Shown piece by piece: positions 1-8,695 of a DNA stretch of 64,000 bases. Position 1 is the first letter of the stretch. The number at the start of each line of letters is the position of its first letter. The stretch lies in NCBI GenBank assembly GCA_016713535.1, contig JADJOY010000023.1:186001-250000 (forward strand). The letters run 5' to 3'. The DNA is from Deltaproteobacteria bacterium. GTDB lineage: Bacteria > JADJOY01. The notes beneath the pieces are model-generated. The model searched no databases. It was given only the letters and a program-made list of their open reading frames with translations, and had not been told where the DNA came from. Position numbers and translations under genes: made by a program.

Positions 1-1139
1 ACGTAGTGAACGTGCATGCGCGTCGTCACGACGCCCGAGCCCGGACGGAGCGTCGGCACGATCCGCGACTCGCCCTTCTTGGCGCGGCTGGTGAGGGCGA
101 TGATCGGCTTGCCGCCCGGCGAGAGCGCTGCGCCGCGCATGAAGTCGAGCTGCCCACCCACTCCCGAGATGATGCGGTGGCCGATCGAGTCGGCGCACAC
201 CTGGCCGGTGAGGTCGACCTCGACGGCCGAGTTGATCGCCGTCACCTTCGGGTTGCGAGCGATCACCGTGGGGCGGTTCACGTACGCGATGTCGAGGAGC
301 ACCACGGCGGGGTTGTCGTCGATGTAGTCGTAGAGCTTGCGCGAGCCGGTGGCGAAGCCCGCGACGACCTTGTCCGGGTGCACTTCCTTGCGCGAGTTGT
401 CGACCGCGCCGCACTCGATCAGCGGCAGGACACCGTCCGACACCATCTCGGTGTGGATGCCGAGGTGCTTGTGATTGGTCAGCGCCGCCAGGACCGCGTC
501 GGGCACGGCGCCGATCCCCATCTGCAGCGTCGCGCCGTCGTCGACCAGGCTCGCCACGTGCTCGCCGATCGCGCGCTCCTCTTCTCCCAGCTTGGTGGGC
601 GGGCTCTCGGGCAGCGGACGATCGACGTCGATCGCGAAGTCGATGCGGCTGACGTGGAGGAACCCGTCGCCATGGGTGCGCGGCATGCGCGGGTTGATCT
701 CGGCCACCACCACGTCCGCCGATTCGGCGGCGGCCATCGCCACGTCCACGCTCGGGCCGAGGGTCACGTAGCCGTGGGAGTCGGGCGGCGAGACCTGCAG
801 CATCGCGACGTTGATGTGACGCCGACCCTCGCGGAAGAGCCGCGGGATCTCGGACAGGAACACCGGCACGTAGTCGTTGCGCTCGGTGCCGACGTACTTG
901 CGCAGGTTGCCGCCCACGAACAGGTTCGCGACCCGGAAGCTCTCCTGGTACTGCGGACGCCCGTAGGCCGCCTCCCCGCTGGTGTGGAGGTGAGTGACCT
1001 CCACGTCGCGCAGCCGGTCCGCCTGCTCGACCATCGCCTCGACGAGGGAGATCGGGGTGGCGGCGCCGCCGTGGATGAAGACGCGGTGTCCGGACTGGAT
1101 GCATTGCACCGCTTCGGCGGCAGAAAACAGGCGTCGCAT
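1..1139 (-). CDS. Acetyl-CoA hydrolase/CoA-transferase family protein, 3' end outside window
   Basis: Reading the minus strand from ATG at 1139 gives an uninterrupted frame of about 379 residues that leaves the window at base 1. The protein begins MRRLFSAAEAVQCIQSGHRV and shows the family landmarks GIGAVPDAVL and HTEMVSDG, then GVGGQLDFMRGAALSPGGK. These match the Cat2/4-hydroxybutyrate CoA-transferase branch. The Glu of HTEM (residue 231) sits where the family's catalytic glutamate, which forms the CoA-thioester intermediate, is expected. It probably moves CoA between acetate and another small acid in the cytoplasm. The exact acyl substrate cannot be read from sequence. The long open frames on the plus strand here are GC-rich shadows. 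Confidence 0.9.
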   Translation of the reverse strand, partial: MRRLFSAAEAVQCIQSGHRVFIHGGAATPISLVEAMVEQADRLRDVEVTHLHTSGEAAYGRPQYQESFRVANLFVGGNLRKYVGTERNDYVPVFLSEIPRLFREGRRHINVAMLQVSPPDSHGYVTLGPSVDVAMAAAESADVVVAEINPRMPRTHGDGFLHVSRIDFAIDVDRPLPESPPTKLGEEERAIGEHVASLVDDGATLQMGIGAVPDAVLAALTNHKHLGIHTEMVSDGVLPLIECGAVDNSRKEVHPDKVVAGFATGSRKLYDYIDDNPAVVLLDIAYVNRPTVIARNPKVTAINSAVEVDLTGQVCADSIGHRIISGVGGQLDFMRGAALSPGGKPIIALTSRAKKGESRIVPTLRPGSGVVTTRMHVHY

Positions 1140-1330
1140 GAGAGGTCTCTCGAGAGGATGGTGGAGCTGCGGTCGTCGTACCGAAGGATGGCCGTGCAGG
1201 TCCGGGTCGGAAAGGGCCGTGCCGGGCTGGCTCGCCCTCTGCAATCACGGCTCCGGTGGGGTGAGCACGCGGCCGCCCTGCCCTCTCGCCCGCCCTGATA
1301 CTCTGCGCCGCGACGACCACCGAGGGAACG

Positions 1331-2191
1331 ATGAGAACCGACGACCGTGCCACCGCCGCGGAACGCATGCTCAAGCTCTTCGACCGGCGCACCGAGATCG
1401 AGGCCGTGTGGCTCTTCCCGCCGCGCTCGCGCGCGAGCGCGGGAGCCAGCGCGATCGGCAGCACCGATCTGGGAATCCTCTTCACCGCCGGCGGCACCCC
1501 GCCCGATTCCAGCGCCTGGCTGGAGCGGCTGACCGCGGAGCTCGATCGGGTCGGCGTCATCGGACCACGGGTGGTCCTCCTGGAACAGGCCGAGGCCACG
1601 CTGCGCCACCGCGCCATCGAGCGCGGTCAGGCGATCTTCTTCCGTGACATGACCAAGGTGCGCGAGTTCCGCGCCCGGACCTGGATGGAGTACGTCGACC
1701 GCGAGTCGCCCACCGCGCAGCGCATCGCCTCCATGCGCACCGGCACCGGGCTCGCGCAGGACTGGGCGCACGAGCGCGTCGAGGCGCTGCACCAGCACAC
1801 CGAGCGCATCGGGGCCACGTTGCGCGGCGCGGGTGAGCGCTTCGCCGTCGATCGCGCGGTGCAGGACTCGATCCTCTTCAACCTGCTGCAGGCCTGCCAG
1901 GCGAGCGAGGACCTGTTCGTCGAGCTGCTCGCGCGCACTCCCGAAGGTCCCGAGGACCCGATGGACGAGCGCGACCCGCTCGGCGCGCTCATCCGCCTCG
2001 GCGCGCTGCCGCCCGACCTCGCGGGGCGGCTCGCTGCGGTGATGCGGCTGCGCAACGTGGTGCTCTATCGCTACGCGGAGCTCGACCTGGGCGTGGTGCT
2101 GAAGCATCTGCCGAGCGCGATCGAGGCGCTCGAGGAGCTGGCGACGAGCTGGGACGAGCTGAGCGCCGCCGGCGAGGGGGCCGCCGGTTGA
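1331..2191 (+). CDS. Fused MNT nucleotidyltransferase-HEPN protein with degenerate motifs
   Basis: 286 aa with two parts. Residues about 20-107 resemble an MNT (MntA-type) nucleotidyltransferase: a VWLF strand, then a loop where the usual GS is PP (30-31) and the acidic DxD is STDLG (44-48). The module ends with the typical basic IERGQAIFFRD segment. Residues about 140-272 form an all-helical HEPN (HepT-type) domain with MRLRNVVLYRY near 239-248, where the RNase motif R-x4-H-x-Y has Tyr in place of His. MntA and HepT normally form a two-gene toxin-antitoxin pair; here they are one chain and both active sites look disabled. A regulatory or scaffold role is possible. It is a single gene on the plus strand, followed by phoH 155 bp downstream. 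Confidence 0.7.
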   Translation: MRTDDRATAAERMLKLFDRRTEIEAVWLFPPRSRASAGASAIGSTDLGILFTAGGTPPDSSAWLERLTAELDRVGVIGPRVVLLEQAEATLRHRAIERGQAIFFRDMTKVREFRARTWMEYVDRESPTAQRIASMRTGTGLAQDWAHERVEALHQHTERIGATLRGAGERFAVDRAVQDSILFNLLQACQASEDLFVELLARTPEGPEDPMDERDPLGALIRLGALPPDLAGRLAAVMRLRNVVLYRYAELDLGVVLKHLPSAIEALEELATSWDELSAAGEGAAG

Positions 2192-2346
2192 CGGCGCGCG
2201 GCGTGCCGCGTCCCGCGCCGTCGCGGCGATGTCACGGCCGCGCCGTGGGCGCGACGAATGCGCTGCAGAGGATGGCCCGGCCTGGTAGTCTGCGGGCGGC
2301 ATCGAGACGCCGTTTCCCCGCGAGCTGAGCCCCAACCCGGAGGGCC

Positions 2347-3708
2347 ATGGACACCGTCTACGTCGTCGATACCAGCGTCCTCGTCCACGATCCGCGTGCG
2401 CTCAACGCCTTCCGCAAGACCACCGTCGCCATCCCCATCTTCGTGGTGATGGAGCTCGACGACCTCAAGAACAACCGTCGTTTCGAAGTCGCCGCCGCCG
2501 CGCGCGTCGCGTCGCGCTTCATCTCGTCGCTGCGCGAGTACGGCAACCTCTCGGGGGAGGCCGGCGTCCACCACCCCGAGCTCGGCACCACGTTCCACAT
2601 CATCTCCGACGGCAACGGTGGCATCGACCACCTGAGCGAGCGCACCAACGACCGCAGCATGGATCTCCTGATCCTGTCGTCGGCGCTCACGCTCAAGCAG
2701 CGCGGCCCCTACAAGCGCGTGGTGCTGATCAGCAAGGACGTGAACCTGCGCATTCTCGCCGACTTCGAGGGGCTCGAGGCCGAGGACTACGAGACCGACC
2801 GCGTCGAGCTGCGCGACCTCTACACCGGCTACCGGATGCTCGAGCGCCAGAGCGTGCCGAGCGCCGACGAGTGGGGGGACGAGAGCGTCCTCGAGCCGCG
2901 CGAGCTCGGTGTCGAGCACCTCGAGGCGAACGAGTTCGTGGTGGTGCGCAACGGCCCCGCGGAGCGCGTGTGGCGGTACCACGCGCTGAGCGGGCAGCTC
3001 GAGCCGGTCGCGAGCGAGTTCCGCGAGCTCGCCGAGGTGCAGCCGCGCAACGTCGAGCAGCGCATGGCCCTCGACCTGCTCCTCGACCCGAACGTGAAGC
3101 TCGTCACGCTGATCGGCAAGGCCGGCACCGGCAAGACGTTCCTCGCGCTCGCCGCGGCGCTCGCCCAGGTGCAGCGAGGCAAGAAGCAGCGCCGCGCCTA
3201 CGAGCGCATCCTGCTCTCGAAGCCCGTGGTTTCGATGGGGCCCGACGTCGGCTATCTGCCCGGCGACTTCGACACCAAGATGCAGCCGTGGATGACGTCG
3301 TTCTTCGACAACTTCGATCAGCTCATCGTCAGCGACGGCGCCGCGAGCGGCAAGGGCGCGACCCGCGACACCAAGAACTGGGAGTACCTGTTCCACTCGC
3401 GCCAGCTCGAGGTGCAGGCGATCCACACCATCCGCGGGCGCTCGATCTCGTCGGCGTTCATGCTCATCGACGAGGCGCAGAACCTCACCCCCCACGAGGT
3501 GAAGACCGTCATCACCCGCGCCGCCGAGGGCACGAAGGTGGTGCTCGCGGGGGATCCGTACCAGGTCGACAACCACTTCCTCGATCAGCACTCGAACGGG
3601 CTGGTGTACGTGACGAGCCGCCTCAAGAGCTCGCCGATCACCGGGACGGTGTTCTTCTCGCGTGGCGAGCGCAGCGAGCTCGCCGAGCTCGCCGCCACGC
3701 AGCTGTGA
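2347..3708 (+). CDS. phoH: PhoH-like protein, PIN domain plus PhoH ATPase
   Basis: 453 aa, the usual length of the long YlaK/PhoH2 type. An N-terminal PIN domain starts with the DTSVLVHDP strand and has the ELDDLKN acidic motif. It is followed by a PhoH P-loop ATPase with Walker A GKAGTGKT (about residue 257) and Walker B FMLIDEAQN. PIN-PhoH proteins are described as ATP-dependent RNA helicase/ribonucleases. The ATG at 2347 follows a GGAG ribosome site. The gene ends directly before a strong hairpin at 3715-3735. No neighbour suggests a dedicated partner. Confidence 0.93.
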   Translation: MDTVYVVDTSVLVHDPRALNAFRKTTVAIPIFVVMELDDLKNNRRFEVAAAARVASRFISSLREYGNLSGEAGVHHPELGTTFHIISDGNGGIDHLSERTNDRSMDLLILSSALTLKQRGPYKRVVLISKDVNLRILADFEGLEAEDYETDRVELRDLYTGYRMLERQSVPSADEWGDESVLEPRELGVEHLEANEFVVVRNGPAERVWRYHALSGQLEPVASEFRELAEVQPRNVEQRMALDLLLDPNVKLVTLIGKAGTGKTFLALAAALAQVQRGKKQRRAYERILLSKPVVSMGPDVGYLPGDFDTKMQPWMTSFFDNFDQLIVSDGAASGKGATRDTKNWEYLFHSRQLEVQAIHTIRGRSISSAFMLIDEAQNLTPHEVKTVITRAAEGTKVVLAGDPYQVDNHFLDQHSNGLVYVTSRLKSSPITGTVFFSRGERSELAELAATQL

Positions 3709-3714
3709 TTTTTC

Positions 3715-3735
3715 GGGGGGCTGTTCCAGCCCCCC
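3715..3735. terminator. GC-rich hairpin just after phoH (family A)
   Basis: Perfect 9-bp stem GGGGGGCTG/CAGCCCCCC around a 3-nt loop (TTC), starting seven bases after the phoH stop and preceded by TTTTT. The same stem occurs in the other orientation at 57262-57282, and with a compensated base pair at 21810-21830. It is probably a transcription end for phoH, and possibly for the convergent gene too, since T tracts lie on the left side. Confidence 0.6.
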
Positions 3736-3770
3736 GCCCGTCTGGAGTGAATCCCGGGCGCGGAGGAACC

Positions 3771-4858
3771 GGAATCCACGCGCTCGGTAACGCTCACGCT
3801 CCTGCGAATCGCCGGGAACGCGACGCGTGCCCCTCCGGATCCGGATCGCACAACGACCGGCTGGAGCGCGGTCGCTCCGTCGACCGCCAGGGATCGAGCG
3901 GGGATGAACTGGAATCCACGCGCTCGATACGCTCACGCTCCCGCGGATCGCCGGGCACGCGACGCGTGCCCCTCCGGATCCGGATCGCACAACGACCGGC
4001 TGGAGCGCGGTCGCTCCGTCGACCGCCAGGGATCGAGCGATGAACTGGAATCCACGCGCTCGATACGCTCACGCTCCCGCGGATCGCCGGGCACGCGACG
4101 CGTGCCCCTCCGGATCCGGATCGCACACGACCGGCGGGGGGTCGCTCCGTCGACCGCCAGGGAGGGAACGGATCACGGTGGACGAAACGACCGGCTGTAG
4201 CGCGGTCGCTCCGTCGACCGCCAGCGATCCAGCGGGGATGAACTGGAATCCACGCGCTCGGTTGCGCTCCCGCTCCTGCGAATCGCCGGGAACGCGACGC
4301 GTGCCCCTCCGGATCCGGATCGCACAACGACCGGCTGGAGCGCGGTCGCTCCGTCGACCGCCAGGATCGAGCGTGAACCGGAATCCACGCGCTCGGTACG
4401 CTCCGCTCCTGCGGATCCCCGCACGCGGGCACGGACGCGTCCCTCCGGACCCGGATCGCACAACGACCGGCTGGAGCGCGGTCGCTCCGTCGACCGCCAG
4501 GGATCGAGCGGGTGAACCGGAATCCACGCGCTCGATACGCTCACGCTCCCGCGGATCGCCGGGCACGCGACGCGTGCCCCTCCGGACCCGGATCGCACAA
4601 CGACCGGCTGGAGCGCGGTCGCTCCGTCGACCGCCAGGGATCGAGCGTGAACCGGAATCCACGCGCTCGGTAACGCTCACGCTCCTGCGGATCGCCGGGC
4701 ACGCGACGCGTGCCCCTCCGGATCCGGATCGCACAACGACCGGCTGGAGCGCGGTCGCTCCGTCGACCGCCAGGGATCGAGCGTGAACCGGAATCCACGC
4801 GCTCGGTACGCTCACGCTCCTGCGAATCGCCGGGCACGCGACGCGTGCCCCTCCACAC
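3771..4858. repeat. Tandem array of about eight ~135-bp intergenic repeat units
   Basis: Units begin with GGAATCCACGCGCTCG at 3771, 3911, 4047, 4245, 4380, 4519, 4654 and 4790. Most spacings are 135-140 bp, with one of about 198. Each unit contains a 19-bp palindrome GGGCACGCGACGCGTGCCC (exact at 3953, 4089, 4561, 4697 and 4832) and most carry a second hairpin, GGAGCG-CGGT-CGCTCC (for example 3863-3878). Some copies have GGGAACGCG or larger damage (about 4130-4200 and 4410-4440). The array lies between the convergent phoH and SUKH genes. Long open frames across it are repeat-derived and arginine-rich, and are not called. From 4859 to 5072 I see no further feature. Confidence 0.9.
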
Positions 4859-5072
4859 CCGTGCGGGATCCGATCGGCTGCAGGCCCACCGGTCCCTCCA
4901 GGTGACCGCCGCGCCGCCACCCCGCGGTGGCCTCGTGGGTGTGTAGGGGCGGCCGCAAGGCCGCCCGGGCTCGGACGCGATCGGCGGGCGCGTGTCCGTC
5001 TCGCTCGGGATCGCCGCGCGTGAGCTCGTTCGCCCGGCGACCTTCCTCGACCGCGAGCGAAGCGCCGCGCGC

Positions 5073-5831
5073 TCACTCCTTGATTTGCTCCTCGACCCCC
5101 TGCCGGATCGTCGCGAGCTGGTCACCGAGCAGCTCGTCGAAGGACTCGCCGGCCGGAGGCGTCTGCGCCATCGCCCGTACCGCCGCCCGCGCATCGGACA
5201 TGTCGTCCTGATCGAAGTGGAGGTGCCCGAAGGCGCCCCGCCGATCGAAGAAGAAGTAGTCGTGGACGTTGTCGTCCTCGTAGCGATAGCCGAACACGAT
5301 GTAGTCGGCGTTGATCTTCGCGGTCGCGTCGCCCGGGAGCCAGGCGGCCAGCTCGGGGCGCCCGCCCCACGCGTGATCGATGAACTGGAGCAGCCCCACC
5401 GGGTGCTCCGCCATCTCCGCCGCCGTGTCCATCGTCAGGGTCTGCCAGGAGTCGCCGAACCAGACGCTGTGGAGCGCGCCCTTCGTGGTCCACAGCGAGC
5501 GCAGCGCGGTCGGCACCGCGAAGCCGAGCTTCTTCTCGAGCGCGGCGATCGCCTCGGCGCCGTCGGGCTTCTTGAACTCGAACCGATAGGCGCGCGTGAG
5601 GTCGGGGTCGTGCTTGTCGAGGAAGGCGTGAAATTCGTCGATCGGCTTCATGTCGAATCCCGCGGTTGGTGTTTCCGGTCCAGGGGCCGACCCGGCGCGC
5701 GGGCTCTGGGCAGCGGCCGGCTCGCGCGGCTCGCCAGGCGCCTCGCCCGCGCCCGCGCGCGGCGCCACGAGCGCGACGAGGATCGTCAAGCCCAACACCA
5801 TCGCGAGCATCCTGAGCGACTGGGTCGTCAT
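5073..5831 (-). CDS. Exported SMI1/KNR4 (SUKH) family protein
   Basis: 252 aa. An N-terminal hydrophobic segment (about residues 7-28, ending APRAGAGEA) looks like a signal peptide. It is followed by a Pro/Ala-rich spacer and a SUKH fold from about residue 60, with LEKKLGFAVPTALRSLW, LLQFIDHAWG and the YRYEDDNVHDYFFFD strands. SUKH proteins usually act in the cytoplasm as immunity proteins against toxins or as regulators, so export is unusual. It overlaps the upstream gene by 4 bp (ATGA), which indicates translational coupling. No toxin gene is adjacent. Confidence 0.7.
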   Translation of the reverse strand: MTTQSLRMLAMVLGLTILVALVAPRAGAGEAPGEPREPAAAQSPRAGSAPGPETPTAGFDMKPIDEFHAFLDKHDPDLTRAYRFEFKKPDGAEAIAALEKKLGFAVPTALRSLWTTKGALHSVWFGDSWQTLTMDTAAEMAEHPVGLLQFIDHAWGGRPELAAWLPGDATAKINADYIVFGYRYEDDNVHDYFFFDRRGAFGHLHFDQDDMSDARAAVRAMAQTPPAGESFDELLGDQLATIRQGVEEQIKE

Positions 5832-6280
5832 GCTTTTCTTCTACCACCCATCTCGAGCCACGTCGGCAGCCCCGCGAGCGCGGCCGCTTCCGTCAGCGCA
5901 CGGCCCTCGGCGAGCACGCCGGGCGGCACCCAATCCGGGAAGGCCACCGTGCGGCTCACGTGCCGACCCGCCGGCGTGTGCTCGTCGCTCACGCGGGCGA
6001 GCGCCGCGGCGGGGAAGCGTGCCGCGAGACGCACCAGCGCCGGCCACAGTCGCCGGTGCACCAGCGTCACCTTGCCGCGGATCAATCGGCACACCAGCAC
6101 GTCGTCGCGACCCTGCACCTGCGCGAGCACGTTGTAGATCGCCTTGGCGCGCGGGTGCGACCACCAGTGCCCGGTGATCGCCTCGCCGGCGATGTGGTCG
6201 ATCAGACGTGGCGCGGGCCCCCTTGCGGACGCGAGCACGATCCCGTGCTCCTCGACGAACCGCGCGGCGCGATCGATCAC
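5828..6280 (-). CDS. Conserved hypothetical protein (ARGPxP...GxWWSHP family)
   Basis: About 150 aa. It shows FVEEHGIVLASARGPAP, then AGEAITGHWWSHPRAKAIY and LVCRLIRGKVTLVHRRLWPAL. I recognise this pattern from conserved proteins of unknown function but cannot assign an activity. GTG at 6280 was chosen because GGAG lies seven bases upstream and family members begin close to the FVEEHG helix; ATG at 6337 and a start at 6382 are in frame. It is co-transcribed with the exported SUKH gene downstream through a 4-bp overlap. Confidence 0.6.
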   Translation of the reverse strand: MIDRAARFVEEHGIVLASARGPAPRLIDHIAGEAITGHWWSHPRAKAIYNVLAQVQGRDDVLVCRLIRGKVTLVHRRLWPALVRLAARFPAAALARVSDEHTPAGRHVSRTVAFPDWVPPGVLAEGRALTEAAALAGLPTWLEMGGRRKA

Positions 6281-6387
6281 GAAGACTCCGGAGGCGTGCC
6301 GCAGGCGGGGACTCGTCGCGGCGAGGACGCTCATCATCCGGGCGCGAGCCGCGCGACGTCCAGCCTCGGATCGCGGGAGCACGGCGC

Positions 6388-6520
6388 CGATCGGCTGGAG
6401 CGCGCTCGCGCCGTCGGGTGCCGGGATCGAGCGCAGTCGGACAGGAATCCACGCGCTGGGCGACGCGCACGCCCCCTCGTATCGCCGGGCACGCGACGCG
6501 TGCCCCTCCCGATCCGAATG
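6388..6520. repeat. Single dispersed copy of the palindromic repeat unit
   Basis: It contains the 19-bp palindrome GGGCACGCGACGCGTGCCC at 6487-6505, preceded by GGAATCCACGCGC and by a GGAGCGCG/CGCGCC hairpin near 6398-6415. This is the architecture of the array at 3771-4858. It lies downstream of the lipoprotein gene ending at 6540. Confidence 0.75.
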
Positions 6521-6539
6521 ACCTGGCTGGCGCTGCGGG

Positions 6540-7988
6540 TCAGAACATGGGTGGCGCGTCGGGGAAGCCCGAGGTGTCGATCCCCTCGCAGAGCCCGTTG
6601 TCGACGCTCAGGTTGCCGGTCGCGTCGAGCGTGACCGTCCAGATCGTGTCGTAGTCGGTCCCCGGCCAGTCGAGCGAGGGCGCCGGCGCGGTCCCGCCGT
6701 AGCTCGCCACCAGCGCCTCGACCAGCGGCGGAAAGTGCGCGTGCTCCCACACCAGCAGCGCCTTCTTGCCGGACAGGGCGCCCCCCTTGAAGAAGAAGTC
6801 GATCGTCGCCTGCGCGGCGTTCGGGTCGTCGGCGGCACCGAGGGGGAAGCTCGCGGCGAGCTTGTACGGCAACCCGGTGGCGATCGTGTACGGCCACACC
6901 GTGAGCGATGGCCGCACGTAGGAGAAGAGGTTGAAGTCGCCGACGCCGAACGACTGCGCGGGGTCGATCGACCAGACCTCGTCGGGGGCGATCTTGTCGC
7001 GCATCACGTCGGGCAGCGCGAGGGAGCGCCACTGGCCGGTGCCGACGTAGTTGCCGTCCTCCCAGCCCTCGCCGCCCGGGTGCGCCTCCACGTGCCGCAT
7101 CAGGTAGACGGTCGAGGTGGTGTTCATGCCCACCGGCACCGCCGCGCCGTCGACTCCCGCGGCACGCTGGATCGCGAACGGCGGCTGCTGATCACACGCC
7201 GCGGGCGGGATCGGCTCGGGAAGCGCCGGGTAGCTGGCGATCGGATCGAGCGGCGCGTCGTAGCGAGTGAGCTCCGCGCGACCCGCCGGCGACACCGAGA
7301 TCGCGAACACCGCGTTCGGCCCCGCATACGCCGTCGGCGCGTGGAGGCTGTAGCTCTCCGCGTCCACGATCCCCGCGAGCAGGGCGCTCGTGGTCTCCCA
7401 CGGCGCCGAGAGCACGAAGAACCCCGGCAGGCGCGCGTGCAGGATGCGCCGCGCGAGCTCGAGGTTGTCGCCGCCTTCCGCGCCGAACGCGAGCCCCGTC
7501 GTCACACCGTCGAAGCTCGAGGGCTCCGCGACTCCCGCCGGCACCGAGTGCGCGCCGTACGCGACGGCGATCGGGTAGCTGTACGCGGTGGTGCCGCTCA
7601 ACGTGATCTGGTTGAGCATCGCGAATTGCTGGATGTAGCCGATGCCGTTCATGTCGGGATAGGCACCCGCGGTCTGCAAGTGCGTCATCGGCTCGAGGGC
7701 GAGGATCGACGTCACGTTCGCGCCGCCGAGCACCTCCTCTTTCAGGAACGACGCCATCGCGAGCGAGCGCTGCAGCCCCTGGCTGGTCAGGTTGCCGGTG
7801 CGCGGGTCGACGTCGCCGGCGCCGCCGAACGCGAGATCGGGGCTCACCACGAACACCAGGTTGGTGTCGCCGGAGTCGAGCGGCGCGGGCGCGGACTTCG
7901 CGCCATCACCGCTCGAACACCCCCAGAGGCCCGTGAGCGCGACCAGGAAGGCCGTGTAGCCGATGCTTCGGCGGATCGACACGCGCAT
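6540..7988 (-). CDS. Lipoprotein with one intact and one degenerate histidine-phosphatase-like half
   Basis: 482 aa from ATG 7988, chosen because GGAGG precedes it and an N-terminal lipoprotein signal (GYTAFLVALTGLWGC) starts there; a longer frame to 8084 lacks this. The second half has VYLMRHVEAHPGG, the RHxE signature of the histidine phosphatase superfamily, and a later EHAHFPPL segment that may supply the second His. The first half has the same layout (LVFVVSPDLAFGG, LTSQGLQRSLAMASFL, ALEPMTHLQTA) but with SPD in place of RHG, so it looks like an inactive duplicate. A surface or periplasmic phosphatase-like role is inferred. Confidence 0.6.
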   Translation of the reverse strand: MRVSIRRSIGYTAFLVALTGLWGCSSGDGAKSAPAPLDSGDTNLVFVVSPDLAFGGAGDVDPRTGNLTSQGLQRSLAMASFLKEEVLGGANVTSILALEPMTHLQTAGAYPDMNGIGYIQQFAMLNQITLSGTTAYSYPIAVAYGAHSVPAGVAEPSSFDGVTTGLAFGAEGGDNLELARRILHARLPGFFVLSAPWETTSALLAGIVDAESYSLHAPTAYAGPNAVFAISVSPAGRAELTRYDAPLDPIASYPALPEPIPPAACDQQPPFAIQRAAGVDGAAVPVGMNTTSTVYLMRHVEAHPGGEGWEDGNYVGTGQWRSLALPDVMRDKIAPDEVWSIDPAQSFGVGDFNLFSYVRPSLTVWPYTIATGLPYKLAASFPLGAADDPNAAQATIDFFFKGGALSGKKALLVWEHAHFPPLVEALVASYGGTAPAPSLDWPGTDYDTIWTVTLDATGNLSVDNGLCEGIDTSGFPDAPPMF

Positions 7989-8136
7989 CGAATCCTCCAA
8001 CGGAGAGCGCGCCGCGAATCGGCCAGCCGCCGCGGATCGATCGCTCCTCCACCAAGGTGTCGGCAGGCGGGCCCGTTTCCCCAAGCCGCGCGACGCCGTC
8101 GGGTCGACGGCTCGACAGAGGCCGGATCCCCCGTCG

Positions 8137-8625
8137 CTACGAAGTCCGGCCCTCGCGCACCACCGCCACGACCTCGAACACGCTGCACACCACCGGCATG
8201 TCGGGCGCGGGCTCGCGACCGACGCGCGCGCACTCGCGCGAGAAGAACGACCAGTGGCCGCGCCGCCAGTAGGCGAGCGAGCCGTCGCCCTCGCCTTCGA
8301 TCGCGGCGTACTCGGCCGTCACCGCGTCGAACGGCACGATCTCGACGCTCGTGAGCCGCGTGACCAGCACCGGCTCGTTGCGGTGGTCGACCACGATCTC
8401 CACGTCACCTGGCTCAGGCAGCGGCTGGCCGTCGGCCTCGTGGGCCCACACCAACCCCGTGCCCGCGCGCTTGCGGCCGGCGACGATCAGCTCGATCAGC
8501 GCGGCGGAGAGCTCGGGCGAGTCGCCGTAGCCGTCGACCCGCAGATTTCCCGCGGGAATCGCCACCCCCGCCGCGGCGAGCTTCGCGCGGATCACGTCGA
8601 GGGAAGGCAGGTCGCTCACGTGCAC
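8137..8625 (-). CDS. ASCH domain protein
   Basis: 162 aa from GTG 8625. It shows the ASCH pattern GDSPELSAALIELIVAGRKR with AGTGLVWAHE, then DVEIVVDHRNEPVLVTRLTSVEIVPF and a C-terminal GDGSLAYWRRGHWSFF block. ASCH folds are RNA-binding beta-barrels related to PUA domains, and some hydrolyse N4-acetylcytidine. The substrate here is unknown. It is a free-standing gene whose neighbours give no functional hint. Confidence 0.75.
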   Translation of the reverse strand: MHVSDLPSLDVIRAKLAAAGVAIPAGNLRVDGYGDSPELSAALIELIVAGRKRAGTGLVWAHEADGQPLPEPGDVEIVVDHRNEPVLVTRLTSVEIVPFDAVTAEYAAIEGEGDGSLAYWRRGHWSFFSRECARVGREPAPDMPVVCSVFEVVAVVREGRTS

Positions 8626-8695
8626 ACCGTCCGAGATCGAGCGCGTAGCGGAGAAGTCTCGTTCGCCAGCGCCACGGAGGGGCCGCTCGTGCCGA

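Noticed and set aside
3771-4858. CRISPR array
   Set aside because: Units are ~135 bp and nearly identical throughout; there are no unique spacers and no cas genes.
4040-5076. Open frames of 248 and 335 aa across the repeat array
   Set aside because: They translate the ~135-bp repeat in different frames and have no independent protein features.
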